The notes: a model not told the origin generated them from the sequence alone. 64,000 nt of DNA from Mesorhizobium atlanticum (GCF_003289965.1 NZ_QMBQ01000003.1:742689-806688); one strand, 5' to 3'; shown: positions 48,349 through 58,741, counted from the stretch's first letter. A program made the numbers and translations.

Positions 48349-49245
48349 ATGAACATGCTGCCAGATGTAAAATCCCTAGAGCCGATCGACGATGATGCCG
48401 AGGGCGGCTTCCATCCGCTGTTTCGCGAGGTGCCGTCCTCGGTCGAGTTCAACAAGCTGCGCAAGCGGCTGTTGAGGCTGACGCGCCAGGCGATCGAGGA
48501 TTTCGCCATGGTAAAGCCCGGCGAGCGCTGGCTGGTGGCGCTTTCCGGCGGCAAGGATTCCTACGGCCTGCTGGCGCTGCTGCTCGACCTCAAATGGCGC
48601 GGTCTGCTGCCGGTCGAGCTGCTCGCCTGCAATCTCGACCAGGGCCAGCCGAATTTCCCGAAACATATCCTGCCCGACTATCTCAACGCCAACGGCATCG
48701 CGCATCGCATCGAATACCAGGACACCTATTCGGTGGTGACCGACAAGCTCCCGGAAGGCAGCACCTATTGCTCGCTCTGCTCGCGGCTGCGGCGCGGCCA
48801 TCTCTACCGGATCGCGCGGGAAGAGGGGTGCTCGGCGCTTGTGCTCGGTCATCACCGCGAGGACATACTTGAGACCTTCTTCATGAACCTGTTTCATGGC
48901 GGTCGCCTTGCCGCCATGCCGCCCAAGCTCCTCAATGACGAGGGCGACGTCATGGTGCTGCGGCCGCTCGCCTACAGCGCCGAGACCGACCTCGAGAAAT
49001 TCGCCAACGCGATGAAATTCCCGATCATTCCCTGCGACCTCTGCGGCAGCCAGGAAGGGCTGCAGCGCAATGCCATGAAGGCGATGCTCGACGACATCGA
49101 GAAGCGCATGCCGGGCCGCAAGGATACGATGATCCGCGCCATGACCAATGTGCGGCCCTCGCACCTGCTCGACCGAAGACTGTTCGATTTCGCTGCGCTC
49201 GATGTGCGCCTCACCCCAGGGCAAGACATTTCCGATGACATTTGA
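48349..49245 (+). CDS. ttcA: tRNA 2-thiocytidine biosynthesis protein TtcA
   Basis: A 298-residue enzyme that thiolates cytidine 32 of tRNA, activating it with ATP and using an iron-sulfur cluster. The PP-loop SGGKDS lies near 66-71 and the cluster/thiolation cysteines in CSLC (141-144) and CDLC (229-232). ATG 48349 or 48355 fits; both follow the rpsD terminator. It thus depends on the SUF products encoded upstream in this window. Its end overlaps the next gene by 11 bases. Confidence 0.94.
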   Translation: MNMLPDVKSLEPIDDDAEGGFHPLFREVPSSVEFNKLRKRLLRLTRQAIEDFAMVKPGERWLVALSGGKDSYGLLALLLDLKWRGLLPVELLACNLDQGQPNFPKHILPDYLNANGIAHRIEYQDTYSVVTDKLPEGSTYCSLCSRLRRGHLYRIAREEGCSALVLGHHREDILETFFMNLFHGGRLAAMPPKLLNDEGDVMVLRPLAYSAETDLEKFANAMKFPIIPCDLCGSQEGLQRNAMKAMLDDIEKRMPGRKDTMIRAMTNVRPSHLLDRRLFDFAALDVRLTPGQDISDDI

Positions 49246-50062
49246 CGACCGCGCGATCGACTGGCTGGCCGACCTTCTTGCCGATGCAGCCAGGGTGGAA
49301 ATCATGCCGCGCTTCCGGCGGCTGGGCGAGGGGGACGTTCGTCAGAAGACATCCGCCGCCGACCTCGTCACCGAGGCGGACGTCAATGCCGAAAGGTTGA
49401 TCACCGCCCGGCTGCGCGAGCGCTATCCCGACGCAATGGTGGTCGGCGAGGAGGCCTGCTCCGACAATCCGGCGCTGCTGTCGGGTCTTGGCGATGCCAC
49501 GCTAGCCTTCGTCATCGATCCGGTCGACGGCACTTTCAACTTCGCCTCCGGCGTACCGCTGTTCGGCGTCATGGCCGGCGTCGTCGTTAATGGCGAGACG
49601 GTCGCGGGCATCATCCACGATCCGGTCGGCAAGGACTGGCTGATCGGCGCCAAGGGCGCCGGCAGCCATATCCGCCACGCGCATGGCGCGCTGGAGAAGG
49701 TCCGCGTCGCGGCGCCGGTGCCGATGTCGCAGATGACCGGTGCCGTTTCCTGGCAGTTTCTCGCGGAGCCTGAGCGCTCGCGGCTTGCCCGCAACCAGAC
49801 CAAGACGCTGTCGCAATTCGCCTATCGCTGCGCGGCGCATGAATACCGGCTGCTTGCGAGCGGACACGCCCATTTCGTGCTCTACAACAAGCTGATGCCC
49901 TGGGATCATCTGGCGGGCGCGCTGATCCATCAGGAAGCCGGCGGCCATGTCGCGCGCGTCGACGGCAGCGTCTATCTGCCGTCGCATGTCGACGGCGGCC
50001 TGCTGGTCGCGCCCGACAAGCAAAGCTGGGACGAGTTGCGGCGCGAGCTCTGGGCGGAATAG
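49235..50062 (+). CDS. Inositol monophosphatase family protein
   Basis: A 275-residue Mg-dependent phosphatase. The metal and substrate motifs are [25 protein letters not shown] near 93-107, and the distal [16 protein letters not shown]. Possible substrates are inositol phosphate, 3'-phosphoadenosine phosphate or histidinol phosphate; the sequence alone does not decide. The start overlaps ttcA by 11 bases, indicating translational coupling. Confidence 0.9.
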   Translation: MTFDDRAIDWLADLLADAARVEIMPRFRRLGEGDVRQKTSAADLVTEADVNAERLITARLRERYPDAMVVGEEACSDNPALLSGLGDATLAFVIDPVDGTFNFASGVPLFGVMAGVVVNGETVAGIIHDPVGKDWLIGAKGAGSHIRHAHGALEKVRVAAPVPMSQMTGAVSWQFLAEPERSRLARNQTKTLSQFAYRCAAHEYRLLASGHAHFVLYNKLMPWDHLAGALIHQEAGGHVARVDGSVYLPSHVDGGLLVAPDKQSWDELRRELWAE

Positions 50063-50122
50063 GATCGGTTGCGCCGGCCGCGCTTGGCCGCGCCCTTCTG
50101 AAAGATCCTTGAGTCGCCGGAG

Positions 50123-50524
50123 ATGGCAATGAGCTTCAGGTTCGCCGTGGCTGCTCTCGCCTTGGCTGTTGCGGTGAATGCGAGTTGCGCGCAGGAACGC
50201 GCCTGCGGCAGTCGCGATCCGGTCAACTCGATAGCCGAAATGTCGGCCGCCATTTATGCCTGCTGGCGGCCGCCGCGCGGTACGGCCGGCATGTCGCTGA
50301 CGCTAAGGTTCTCGCTTCGCCGGGATGGGACGCTTTTCGGCAAGCCGCACGCCACCTTCTCCAAGTTGGGACCGGACGACAGGCTGAACAGGGCCTTTGT
50401 CGCTTCGGTGCTCGAGGCGCTTGCCAAGGCGCTGCCATTGCCATTTACCGAAAGCATGGGCGGCGCGATCGCAGGTCGCATCCTTTCGCCGCGCTTCACG
50501 GCGATGCAGGAACGCAGATCCTAA
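50123..50524 (+). CDS. Small secreted protein of unknown function
   Basis: A 133-residue protein with a signal peptide (RFAVAALALAVAVNASCA, cleavage near residue 24) and a mature domain containing MSLTLRFSLRRDGTLFGKP, similar to the C-terminal energy-coupling fold of TonB-like proteins and common in rhizobial periplasmic proteins; homology is uncertain. It has Cys 22, 28 and 47. It follows the phosphatase by 60 bases on the same strand and converges with the exporter gene. Confidence 0.68.
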   Translation: MAMSFRFAVAALALAVAVNASCAQERACGSRDPVNSIAEMSAAIYACWRPPRGTAGMSLTLRFSLRRDGTLFGKPHATFSKLGPDDRLNRAFVASVLEALAKALPLPFTESMGGAIAGRILSPRFTAMQERRS

Positions 50525-50541
50525 CTTCGTTGAAGCGACGA

Positions 50542-51870
50542 TCAATGCAGATCGGTGATGTGCCCCGAAACAGGGGGATTGTGGGGCTGGAACATCCTGC
50601 CCCGCTCGGCGATCAGGATCATCAGCAAGGCCGCGACCGAGACGCTGCAGAAGCCGGCCGCCAGAGGCGTGACCGTGCCGTTATAGGCCTGGCCGATCGC
50701 CGCGCCGATGAGGGCACCGAGAAAAGTCTGCATGAAGCCGAGGATGGAAGCGGCCGTCCCGGCGAGCTCGCCGAGCGGCTCCATGGCCAGAGCGTTGAAA
50801 TTCGCGCCCAGTCCGCCGAACGGCAGCATCGCGCCGGCAAAGAAGGTGACGAAGAGCCAGAGCGGCATCTGCATCTCGAGCGAGACCACCAGCCAGGCAA
50901 GGCTGATGCACAGGAAGATGAGCAGCGCGCCCTGCGACAGGCGGCGCATGCCAATTTGGCCGACCAGCCGCGAATTGAGATAGTTGGAGAAGGCGAGCAC
51001 GCCGGCGACGCCGGCGAAGATCAGCGGGAACAATTCGCCGACATGGAAGACGTCGATGTAGATCTGCTGCGCCGAACTGATGAAGCCGAACATGGCGGCG
51101 AAGATGAACGTGCTGGCAAAGGCATAGCAAAGCGTGAGCCGGTTGGTGAGCACGATGCGGAAGCCGCCGAGCACGGATCCCACCGTGAGCGAGCGGCGAT
51201 ATTCGGGATGCAGCGTCTCCGGCAGGCGCAGCAGAGCCCAGGTCGAAACGATCAGCGCGCCGATGGCCATGGTGACGAAAATCCAGTGCCAGCTGGCGAA
51301 GAGCATGACGAACTGGCCGATGCCGGGCGCGATGACCGGGATGGCCATGAACACCATGAAGATCAGCGACATCACCTCGGCCATACGCCGGCCTTCGAAC
51401 GTGTCGCGCACGATCGAGACGGCTATGACGCGAGTTGCGGCCGCGCCGATGCCCTGAATGAGACGCCAGGTCAGCAACAGAGCGAAACTGGGAGCTATGG
51501 CGGCGGCAGCCGCAGCCACGACATAAACAACCAGGCCAAAGACCAGTGGCGCGCGGCGTCCAAAGCGATCCGAAATGGGCCCGAACAAAAGCTGTCCACC
51601 GCCGAAGCCCAGCATATAGGCGGTGATGACATATTGGCGGTGGTTTTCGCTCTCGACGCCAAGCGAGGCGCCGATCTGCTGCAGGGCCGGCAGCATGATG
51701 TCGATGGCCAAGGAGTTGAGCGCCATCAGCGCTGCGCAGAGCGCAATGAATTCCCAGCGCGGAATGGGCAAGCTGCTTGCCCGTTGCGACGCTTCTACCT
51801 GCTTGTCCACGGCAAAGTCCGATCTTTCAACGAACAAGCGCCGGCTGGCCGGCGCGCTGGTTCGTCTCAT
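50542..51870 (-). CDS. Bcr/CflA family multidrug exporter (MFS)
   Basis: A 442-residue 12-helix proton antiporter. The family signature LNSLAIDIMLPALQQIG in helix 1 and motif A GGGQLLFGPISDRFGRRAP between helices 2 and 3 are clear. Members export drugs such as bicyclomycin, chloramphenicol or sulfonamides; some export cysteine. It appears as a single gene. The N-terminal 35 residues before the first helix are longer than usual, so a later start is possible. Confidence 0.92.
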   Translation of the reverse strand: MRRTSAPASRRLFVERSDFAVDKQVEASQRASSLPIPRWEFIALCAALMALNSLAIDIMLPALQQIGASLGVESENHRQYVITAYMLGFGGGQLLFGPISDRFGRRAPLVFGLVVYVVAAAAAAIAPSFALLLTWRLIQGIGAAATRVIAVSIVRDTFEGRRMAEVMSLIFMVFMAIPVIAPGIGQFVMLFASWHWIFVTMAIGALIVSTWALLRLPETLHPEYRRSLTVGSVLGGFRIVLTNRLTLCYAFASTFIFAAMFGFISSAQQIYIDVFHVGELFPLIFAGVAGVLAFSNYLNSRLVGQIGMRRLSQGALLIFLCISLAWLVVSLEMQMPLWLFVTFFAGAMLPFGGLGANFNALAMEPLGELAGTAASILGFMQTFLGALIGAAIGQAYNGTVTPLAAGFCSVSVAALLMILIAERGRMFQPHNPPVSGHITDLH

Positions 51871-51965
51871 CCCCGCGATGCGGGTTCACAATTGCCGAGG
51901 TGGGGGCAGCCCCGGGCGATGCCTGCCGGCCGAAGGTTGCCTTCGGGCCGGCGAGCAAGATTGAA

Positions 51966-52301
51966 TCAGGCTGCGCCTTTGACGCTGACGCCCTTTTCGA
52001 CCAGGAAGTCCTGCAACTCGCCGGCCTGGAACATTTCGCGCACGATGTCGCAACCGCCGACGAATTCGCCCTTCACATAGAGCTGCGGGATGGTCGGCCA
52101 GTTGGAATAGTCCTTGATGCCCTGACGCAGTTCAGCCGAGTCGAGCACGTTCACGCCTTTGTAGTCGGCCCCGATGTAATCGAGGATCTGCACCACCTGG
52201 CCGGAGAACCCGCATTGCGGGAATCCCGGGGTGCCCTTCATGAAGAGCACGACGTCGTTGCTCTTCACTTCATTGTCGATGTAGTCGCTGATGCCGGTCA
52301 T
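51966..52301 (-). CDS. grxD: Monothiol glutaredoxin GrxD (CGFS type)
   Basis: A 111-residue cytoplasmic glutaredoxin with the CGFS active site at 30-33 in [14 protein letters not shown] and the glutathione-binding [19 protein letters not shown]. Such proteins bind a shared [2Fe-2S] cluster with BolA, whose gene lies just upstream on the same strand. This links the locus to iron-sulfur trafficking and iron sensing. ATG 52301 gives the normal family length. Confidence 0.96.
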   Translation of the reverse strand: MTGISDYIDNEVKSNDVVLFMKGTPGFPQCGFSGQVVQILDYIGADYKGVNVLDSAELRQGIKDYSNWPTIPQLYVKGEFVGGCDIVREMFQAGELQDFLVEKGVSVKGAA

Positions 52302-52452
52302 GGACAATCCTTTCACGCCTGTGGGAGTCAGGCTCGAAGCATGTCCATCAAATAAACCCATAGGGTGGCTGAAACAAGACGTTAGCCGAGACACTGGCCC
52401 AATGGCGCAAGGGATAACGCGATTTTGGGCCAAGTCCCAAGGACTATAGCGC

Positions 52453-52686
52453 TCAGTCCGGTACGCTGGTCTGCAGCGCCAGCGCATGCAGCACGCCGCC
52501 CATATTGCCCTTCAACGCGTCATAGACCATCTGGTGCTGCTGGACACGGCTCTTGCCCCGGAAGCTTTCGGCAACGACCTCAGCCGCGTAGTGGTCGCCG
52601 TCGCCGGCCAGATCGCGGATCGTTACCTTGGCGTCCGGAATGCCTTCCTTGATCAGTTTTTCGATGTCGTGGGCATCCATTGCCAT
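52453..52686 (-). CDS. BolA/IbaG family protein
   Basis: A 77-residue protein with the class II KH-like BolA fold: [39 protein letters not shown] and LHALALQT. The conserved histidines (32, 51 and 67) include the ligand for the cluster shared with monothiol glutaredoxin. Located 151 bases before grxD on the same strand and downstream of purL, the usual Rhizobiales order purL-bolA-grxD, here interrupted by one membrane-protein gene. Confidence 0.93.
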   Translation of the reverse strand: MAMDAHDIEKLIKEGIPDAKVTIRDLAGDGDHYAAEVVAESFRGKSRVQQHQMVYDALKGNMGGVLHALALQTSVPD

Positions 52687-52782
52687 GGCAAAATCCTGTT
52701 TCAAGCGGGCAGGCTATGTGACTCGTGCTGAGCCTAAAGCCTTTCCGGCCCGGATTGAAGCCGTTCCGTCGGCTATGGGAGC

Positions 52783-53331
52783 CTAAGGGTTGTCCTGCCT
52801 GGAATGAACGACGCCGTCTTCGCTAATGTCATCGCGCGTCGAATAGGCGCGGCCGAGGCTGAAGACCAACACGTAGAGCGGGATGTTGATTAGCAGGCCG
52901 ACGATCGGAAGATAGCTCGTCATCCGCCAGGCGGAGGAGAAGAAGGGTTGGCCATAGCCGTCGCAGACCAGGGACGAGCCATAGTCCCAAGTCGCTCCGA
53001 TGATCGCGGCAACGACGAAGAGCTTGACGCAGGTCGCGATTTGCCGTGCCCGCGCCGGCTCCGGAGAAAGCCTGTTCCACAGTACGAGGCAGACGATCGG
53101 AACCGCGTAGATCACGTTCTGCACGACGAGCATCGGCAGCGCTCCGTTAGCTGCTGCCAGGAACTCGTCGCGGGTTTCAAGCCGTGGGCACACCTCGCTC
53201 GAGGTGGTCGACAGCAACAAGAAAACGAACGGCCCGAGAAACCAGAAGAAGAACAGCGACGGCCAGAAGACGACTGCGACCAGCGCCCTGGCGGTTAAAT
53301 CATGTCGCATAAGAAGGGATTTATGCGACAT
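52783..53331 (-). CDS. Four-helix membrane protein of unknown function
   Basis: A 182-residue inner-membrane protein with segments at about 15-41, 66-84, 100-118 and 140-162 and a polar C-terminal tail. Family not recognised. The start is odd: the first 13 codons lie in a perfect 18-bp inverted repeat (53295-53338). Starts at 53331 (MSHKSLL) or 53310 (MRHDLTA) are both inside it, so ribosome access would depend on the fold. It is placed between bolA and purL. Confidence 0.7.
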   Translation of the reverse strand: MSHKSLLMRHDLTARALVAVVFWPSLFFFWFLGPFVFLLLSTTSSEVCPRLETRDEFLAAANGALPMLVVQNVIYAVPIVCLVLWNRLSPEPARARQIATCVKLFVVAAIIGATWDYGSSLVCDGYGQPFFSSAWRMTSYLPIVGLLINIPLYVLVFSLGRAYSTRDDISEDGVVHSRQDNP

Positions 53332-53338
53332 GATTTAA
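53295..53338. repeat. Perfect 18-bp inverted repeat over a start codon
   Basis: TTAAATCATGTCGCATAA at 53295-53312 is the exact reverse complement of 53321-53338, with the 8-base spacer GAAGGGAT. Both arms contain ATGTCGCAT. In the minus-strand transcript it would form a very stable hairpin covering both candidate start codons of the membrane-protein gene. A dispersed hairpin element lies 12 bases further. Confidence 0.93.
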
Positions 53339-53350
53339 GCCTTTTGCCGT

Positions 53351-53399
53351 AAGCATGTCTTTTACCCGAAACCGCTGCACACTTTCGGGAGACGTGCTT
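53351..53399 (-). repeat. Dispersed hairpin element, arm type AAGCATGTCT
   Basis: Minus strand: arm AAGCACGTCT, inner stem CCGAAA, loop GTGTGCAGCGG, inner stem TTTCGG, bulge GTAAA, arm AGACATGCTT (one mismatch). It begins five bases after the purL stop. Confidence 0.86.
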
Positions 53400-53403
53400 C
53401 TGG

Positions 53404-55635
53404 TCAACTGGCCTGATCCATAAAGCGCGGGAACCAGCCTTCATGGGCGGCCTTCAGCTCGCTCACCGGGATCGCACGGGCATCGCCGAGTTTCAGCGTG
53501 CTGCCGCCGGTGGTGCCGATCCAGGGCGCGAAGATGCCGAGCTTGCCCTGCTCCTCGCGGATGCTGTCCCATTCGCCGCTTTGCGGGTCGATCGACAGCG
53601 TCAGCAGATAGCGGCCCTGATCCTCGCCGAACCAGACCGGGATCGGATCGGTGCCGGTGAGACCGGGGATGGTGGCGCCGATGCCGGACGCCATCGCCAT
53701 TTCGGCGAGCGCCACCGCGAGGCCGCCGTCGGAGACGTCGTGGGCGGCGGTCACGATGCCCGAAGCGATCAGCGAGCGCACGTGGTCGCCGACGCGCTTC
53801 TCATGGTCGAGATCGACCGGCGGCGGCGGACCGTCGGCGCGGCCGTGGATGTCGCGCATATAGATCGACTGGCCCAGATGGCTGCCCCAGCTCGGCGGCG
53901 CGCCGACCAGCACGATCATCTGGCCCTCGGCGGCAAAGCCGATGCGCGCCATCTTCGACCAGTCGGCGATCAGCCCAACGCCGCCGATGGTCGGCGTCGG
54001 CAGGATGCCGCGGCCATTGGTTTCGTTGTAGAGCGAGACATTGCCGGAGACGATCGGGAAGCCGAGCGCGCGGCAGGCATCGCCGATGCCCTTAACGGCG
54101 CCGACGAACTGGCCCATGATCTCGGGCCGCTCCGGATTGCCGAAATTGAGATTGTCGGTGGCGGCGAGAGGCAGCGCGCCGGTGGCGGTCAGGTTGCGCC
54201 AGCATTCGGCAACCGCCTGCTTGCCGCCTTCGTAAGGGTCGGCCTCGCAGTAGCGCGGCGTGACGTCGGAGGAGAAGGCGAGCGCCTTGGTCGGATGGCC
54301 CTCGACGCGCACCACGCCGGCATCGCCGCCGGGGAGCTGCAGCGAATTGCCCTGGATCAGCGTGTCGTACTGCTCCCACACCCAGCGGCGCGAGGAGAGG
54401 TCCGGCCCACCCAGCATCTTGAGCAGCGCGTCGGCGACATCCGCCTTCGGCGCATCATTCGCGGCCAGCGGCGCCGGCTTCTTCGCCTCGACCCAGGGGC
54501 GGTCATATTCCGGCGCCTGGTCGCCCAGTTCCTTGATCGGCAGGTTGGCGACCTCATCACCCTGATGGATGACGCGGAAGCGCAGATCGTCGGTGGTCTT
54601 GCCGACGATGGCGAAGTCGAGACCCCATTTGCGGAAAATCGCTTCGGCTTCCTCTTCCTTCTCGGGGCGCAGCACCATCAGCATGCGCTCCTGGCTTTCC
54701 GACAACATCATCTCATAGGCGCTCATGCGCTCCTCGCGCACCGGCACCTTGTCGAGGTCGAGCTCGATGCCGAGGTCGCCCTTAGCGCCCATCTCGACGG
54801 CCGAGCAGGTGAGGCCGGCCGCACCCATGTCCTGGATGGCGATGACGGCGCCGGAGGCCATGAGCTCGAGGCAGGCTTCCAGCAGGCATTTTTCGGTGAA
54901 GGGATCGCCGACCTGCACGGTCGGGCGCTTTTCCTCGATCTTGTCGTCGAACTCGGCCGAGGCCATGGTGGCGCCGCCGACGCCGTCGCGTCCGGTCTTG
55001 GCGCCGAGATAGACGACCGGCAGGCCGACGCCCTTGGCCTGCGACAGGAAGATGGCGTTGGTCTTGGCAAGGCCCGCCGCAAAGGCGTTGACCAGGATGT
55101 TGCCATTGTAGCGGGCGTCGAAGTTCACCTCGCCGCCGACCGTCGGCACGCCGAAGGAATTGCCATAGCCGCCGACGCCCGAAACCACGCCGGCGACCAG
55201 ATGCCGGGTCTTGGGATGGTCCGGCGCGCCGAAGCGCAGCGCATTCATCGCCGCGACCGGCCGCGCGCCCATGGTGAAGACGTCGCGCAGGATGCCGCCG
55301 ACGCCGGTCGCCGCGCCCTGATAGGGTTCGATGTAGGAGGGATGGTTGTGGCTCTCCATCTTGAAGACGACGCAGTCGCCGTCGCCGATATCGACCACGC
55401 CGGCATTCTCGCCTGGACCTTGGATGACCTGCGGGCCGGTCGTCGGCAGCGTGCGCAGCCACTTCTTGGAGGACTTGTAGGAGCAGTGCTCGTTCCACAT
55501 CGCGGAGAAGATGCCGAGCTCCGTGAAGCTTGGCTCACGGCCGACCAGATCGAGGATGCGCTGGTATTCGTCGGGCTTCAGCCCATGCGCGGCGATGAGC
55601 TCGGGGGTGATCGGCACGGAATTGGAAATGGTCAT
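53404..55635 (-). CDS. purL: Phosphoribosylformylglycinamidine synthase, small PurL subunit
   Basis: A 743-residue synthase domain that, with PurQ and PurS, converts FGAR to FGAM in purine synthesis. It shows the small-type layout: [18 protein letters not shown] and [21 protein letters not shown] near the N-terminus, with duplicated ATP-grasp-like halves, and no glutaminase domain, which is supplied by the purQ gene 3 kb away. ATG 55635 gives exact family length; an upstream extension was rejected. Confidence 0.97.
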   Translation of the reverse strand: MTISNSVPITPELIAAHGLKPDEYQRILDLVGREPSFTELGIFSAMWNEHCSYKSSKKWLRTLPTTGPQVIQGPGENAGVVDIGDGDCVVFKMESHNHPSYIEPYQGAATGVGGILRDVFTMGARPVAAMNALRFGAPDHPKTRHLVAGVVSGVGGYGNSFGVPTVGGEVNFDARYNGNILVNAFAAGLAKTNAIFLSQAKGVGLPVVYLGAKTGRDGVGGATMASAEFDDKIEEKRPTVQVGDPFTEKCLLEACLELMASGAVIAIQDMGAAGLTCSAVEMGAKGDLGIELDLDKVPVREERMSAYEMMLSESQERMLMVLRPEKEEEAEAIFRKWGLDFAIVGKTTDDLRFRVIHQGDEVANLPIKELGDQAPEYDRPWVEAKKPAPLAANDAPKADVADALLKMLGGPDLSSRRWVWEQYDTLIQGNSLQLPGGDAGVVRVEGHPTKALAFSSDVTPRYCEADPYEGGKQAVAECWRNLTATGALPLAATDNLNFGNPERPEIMGQFVGAVKGIGDACRALGFPIVSGNVSLYNETNGRGILPTPTIGGVGLIADWSKMARIGFAAEGQMIVLVGAPPSWGSHLGQSIYMRDIHGRADGPPPPVDLDHEKRVGDHVRSLIASGIVTAAHDVSDGGLAVALAEMAMASGIGATIPGLTGTDPIPVWFGEDQGRYLLTLSIDPQSGEWDSIREEQGKLGIFAPWIGTTGGSTLKLGDARAIPVSELKAAHEGWFPRFMDQAS

Positions 55636-55781
55636 GAGCGGCGATTTTTGTCCGTGGGAGAGGGGAGTTTTCGAGTCCTCCTCATATCGCAAGCTTTTCG
55701 CGCGATACACCCCATCGGATGACGAAAATGCCGGAAAACTGCCGCTGCCGGTGATGCCCGGGCCTGGGCCAGTGGGCTTGA

Positions 55782-57191
55782 TCAGGAAAAACTGTCGTAG
55801 CCGGCGCGGCCTTCGTCGAGCAAGCGGCGGATGACGGCGACGCCGCCGGCGACATCCTTGCTCTGACGCGGCTGCGAGACGCCGAAGCGCACGCCGTGAA
55901 AGACCTGCTCGGAGCGGCCGGCCTTGAACTCGTCCTCGTCGTCGATGAGTACGCCTTGCGCCAGACAGGCGTTCTTGAACGTGCCGGACAGCCACGGGTC
56001 CGGCAAGGTCAGCCAGAGAAAGGGCACGTTGTCCCGCGCCTTGACGTCGAACCCCGCCAGCACGTCGCGGACGATGGCGAGGCGCGCCTGGATTTCGGCG
56101 ATGCAGCGCTTGCGGATCTCACCTGCCTGGCCCGACATCACCAGCCGCGTGCCGACCTCGGCCAGCAGGAAGGGCAGGCCGCCGGTCATCATCTTGTGCG
56201 CGACACGGATGCGGTGGCGGTAGGCCGGCGGGCAGGAAAGCCAGCCGCCGCGCACGCCGGCGGCGACCGACTTCGACAGGCCGCCGGCCACGATGGTGCG
56301 CTCGGGCGCATATTCGGCCAGCAGCGGTGTCGGGTCGTCGGTGAGCTCGCCGTAAAGATCGTCCTCGATCAGCGCGACGTTGTATTCGCGCGCGATCTTC
56401 GCGATCGCCTGCCGCCGTTCCGCCGACAATGTCACCAGCGTCGGGTTCTTCGCGGTCGGCATGAGGAACATCAGTTTTGGATGTTTCTGCGCGCAGACGC
56501 GCTCGAAATCATCCGGGTCGATGCCGTTGTCATCAGTCGAAACCAGCGCCGTGCGGCGGCCGATCAGCCCGGCGCTGCGCGCGATCTGCGAATAGGTGAG
56601 ATGCTCGAAGACGACGTAGTCGCCAGGCATGGTCAGCGCCGCGATCGCCGCCATGACCGCGGCATGGGTGCCTAGCGTCGGCACGATCGAATCGGGCGAG
56701 GGGTGGAAAGCGTTGCGCGCCAGCCAGCGGCTGCCCGCCTCGTACCAGCGTTCGGGAAAATCACGTATGTAGCTCGAGATTTCGTGCGGGTGCTCCTGGG
56801 CGGTGCGCGCCAGGATATCGGCGATTACGGCGCCCTGGCCGACATCGGGTGCGGCGGTGCTGTCGAAACGCAGCTTGCCGCTCGGCGCGTCGATGGGGCG
56901 CGTGCCTTGCAAGCCGGGTTCGACGTCGGGTCTCGGGGCTTCGGCGCGCTGGCCGAGCACATAGGTGCCGCGGCCGACCTCGCCGCTCACCAGACCGCGT
57001 TCGCGCAGCAGCTGATAGGCCCTGCCGATGGTGCCGACGGTCGTGCCGATGTCATAGGCGAGGTCGCGCTGTGGCGGCAGTTTTGCACCGGCATCGATGA
57101 CGCCCTTGTCGATATCTGACTCAATGCTGTCAGCAAGACGCTGATAGAGCGGACCGGAACCAGTGGAGAGGTCAGGGAGCCAATTTGTCAT
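55782..57191 (-). CDS. MocR/PdxR-type regulator (GntR helix-turn-helix plus aminotransferase domain)
   Basis: A 469-residue fusion: winged helix (about 12-80, [26 protein letters not shown]) and a type I aminotransferase fold with PLP lysine K307 in [16 protein letters not shown]. MocR proteins sense PLP or amino-amine substrates and usually control a divergent neighbour. Here the divergent gene encodes a DUF1127 protein, 91 bases away, with an AT-rich stretch between. The regulated pathway is not evident. Confidence 0.92.
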   Translation of the reverse strand: MTNWLPDLSTGSGPLYQRLADSIESDIDKGVIDAGAKLPPQRDLAYDIGTTVGTIGRAYQLLRERGLVSGEVGRGTYVLGQRAEAPRPDVEPGLQGTRPIDAPSGKLRFDSTAAPDVGQGAVIADILARTAQEHPHEISSYIRDFPERWYEAGSRWLARNAFHPSPDSIVPTLGTHAAVMAAIAALTMPGDYVVFEHLTYSQIARSAGLIGRRTALVSTDDNGIDPDDFERVCAQKHPKLMFLMPTAKNPTLVTLSAERRQAIAKIAREYNVALIEDDLYGELTDDPTPLLAEYAPERTIVAGGLSKSVAAGVRGGWLSCPPAYRHRIRVAHKMMTGGLPFLLAEVGTRLVMSGQAGEIRKRCIAEIQARLAIVRDVLAGFDVKARDNVPFLWLTLPDPWLSGTFKNACLAQGVLIDDEDEFKAGRSEQVFHGVRFGVSQPRQSKDVAGGVAVIRRLLDEGRAGYDSFS

Positions 57192-57282
57192 GGTGACAAT
57201 TTTCTATATTGCACCGCGCGATGAGTCAATCCATATCGAACCGGCGATTGGAAAGGTACAATCGAGACAAGGCAGAACGGCA

Positions 57283-57531
57283 ATGGATACAATTGAGACA
57301 ATTCGCTACGCTCGCCCGGCTTTTGGCGCACAGGCCAAGCCGTTGGCCCATCGCGGCTTTCTCGGCCGGATGGTGGTTGTGCTCCGTTCCATCGCCAGGC
57401 AGATCGATCGCATGCTCGAGCGCCGGCGCGGTCGCCTCGCGCTGCTGGAGATGACGGACGAGCAGCTCAAAGATATAGGCATCTCGCGCTGCGACGCTTA
57501 TCGCGAAGGCATCAGGTCGTTCTGGGAGTGA
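57283..57531 (+). CDS. DUF1127 small protein
   Basis: An 82-residue protein whose C-terminal half has the DUF1127 motif (RRGRLALLEMTDEQLKDIGIS). In alphaproteobacteria such Arg-rich small proteins act in phosphate or carbon metabolism and RNA turnover. ATG 57283 is favoured over earlier in-frame starts because it fits the family. It may be a target of the divergent MocR regulator. A composite hairpin element follows its stop by nine bases. Confidence 0.88.
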   Translation: MDTIETIRYARPAFGAQAKPLAHRGFLGRMVVVLRSIARQIDRMLERRRGRLALLEMTDEQLKDIGISRCDAYREGIRSFWE

Positions 57532-57540
57532 TGATCCAGT

Positions 57541-57626
57541 ACGTTTCACCGTTCAAGGAAACGGCGAAACGCACTATCTTTGCGCAATTCCGGACGGAAA
57601 ACCGCTCACACTTTTCCTGGAATTGC
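57541..57626 (-). repeat. Composite two-hairpin intergenic element
   Basis: The outer hairpin (57541-57573) pairs ACGTTTCACCGTT-like and AACGGCGAAACG segments; then follows the GCAATTCC element at 57584-57626 (loop GTGTGAGCGG, bulge GTCC, all arms perfect). Same order as at 4875-4973. It fills the gap between the convergent DUF1127 and Pr6Pr genes, one base before the latter's stop codon, so it is well placed as a bidirectional terminator. Confidence 0.88.
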
Positions 57627-57627
57627 T

Positions 57628-58284
57628 CTATCGGCGGCCCGATTGGAGGGCGGGTTTCCCTCGCAACCGGCCGATCCCGTGATCGATTAGCACGGCAAGC
57701 ACGCTCAATCCGACGAACAGCGCCGTGACGCCCAAAGCCGAAACGGCGACGCTGGCCGCGCCGTTCTTGGCGACGTCGAGGAACGGATAGGGCACTTCGC
57801 CGGCGAACGGCGCGCGGATCAGCGCATAGGCGAGATAGGCCAGCGGATAGATCATCCACCAGGAGATATCGCGCCAGCGCGTGCTGCCGTCGGCGCCAGC
57901 GACGAGCCACCACAGCACGAAGATAAACGGCGTGATGTAGTGGAGCAGGATGTCGCAAAGCAGGAACAGGCCCTGCGGTTGCCACAGGCCCGCCAGCACG
58001 GTCGCATAGACGATGAAGACCAAGGTGATGGCGACCGCGACGCCGGCCCGCATCCGCTGCCCGGCGAAGGCTGGGAACCAGGCATAGCCGGTGGGCGACA
58101 GCAGCGAAGCATGCACCATCACAGCCGCGATGTTGGTCAGGATGGTGAAGAAGCTGAAGAGAAAGACGATCGAGCCAAGCAGGCTGCGCCCGGCCGCCAT
58201 CGACGCCGGAATCGTGATCGCGGCTTGCAGGACGAGCCCGATAAGCCCGATAACCAGTCCCGCCATCTGCAGGAACCGGCTCAT
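57628..58284 (-). CDS. Pr6Pr family membrane protein
   Basis: A 218-residue inner-membrane protein with six predicted helices and the Pr6Pr/FAR-17-like features LTNIAAVMVHASLLSP, LCDILLHYITPFIFVLWWL and YPLAYLAYALIRAPF. Eukaryotic relatives are hydrolases of fatty acid esters of hydroxy fatty acids, so a lipid hydrolase role is possible through the conserved Thr and His; unproven. It starts seven bases after the lipoprotein-like gene and ends at the composite repeat. Confidence 0.85.
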   Translation of the reverse strand: MSRFLQMAGLVIGLIGLVLQAAITIPASMAAGRSLLGSIVFLFSFFTILTNIAAVMVHASLLSPTGYAWFPAFAGQRMRAGVAVAITLVFIVYATVLAGLWQPQGLFLLCDILLHYITPFIFVLWWLVAGADGSTRWRDISWWMIYPLAYLAYALIRAPFAGEVPYPFLDVAKNGAASVAVSALGVTALFVGLSVLAVLIDHGIGRLRGKPALQSGRR

Positions 58285-58291
58285 GGCAGGT

Positions 58292-58702
58292 TCACGCGGC
58301 AGCCGCGCAGGACGGGTTGCCGGCCTGCCAGCGGGCAATATCGGAACCGATGCGCGCGCCGAGCGGCTCGTTCATCAGCGGCCCGAACACGTCGACGCGG
58401 CTGGAATTGCCCTGCGCCTGCACGACCAGCAGCGGCTTGCCGCCATAATGCTTGGCGGGAACGAGCAGGAAGCGCGGCGTGCCGCTGTAGGAATTGAGCT
58501 CATTGGCCATCTGGTAGGGCTTGAAGGCCGGGTCCTTGCTGGCGATCCAGCACTTATGTGCCGAGATGGCGACCTGTTCCATCGCAAGCAGCGAGGCGCT
58601 TTTGCCAGAGGAAACCGGCGTCGTCTTGGGGCTCGACTGGCACGAGGCCTGGGCGAGCCCGGCGGCGGCCAGGAGAGCAAGGCGAACAATCGTCGGTCTC
58701 AT
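58292..58702 (-). CDS. Secreted or lipid-modified protein of unknown function
   Basis: A 136-residue exported protein. The signal ends with LAQASC, a near-lipobox (the -3 position is Gln rather than Leu), so lipidation at C21 is uncertain. The mature part has Cys 51 and Cys 132, which could pair. It lies 39 bases after purQ and seven bases before the Pr6Pr gene on the same strand, so it may be transcribed with the pur genes. Family not recognised. Confidence 0.7.
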   Translation of the reverse strand: MRPTIVRLALLAAAGLAQASCQSSPKTTPVSSGKSASLLAMEQVAISAHKCWIASKDPAFKPYQMANELNSYSGTPRFLLVPAKHYGGKPLLVVQAQGNSSRVDVFGPLMNEPLGARIGSDIARWQAGNPSCAAAA

Positions 58703-58741
58703 GGTCAGGTCCGCCCCCGCGTTCCGATAGATGTTAAACGA

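Noticed and set aside
53443..55722. 759-codon plus-strand frame opposite purL
   Set aside because: Shadow of purL with a low-complexity product rich in Arg, Ala and Asp.
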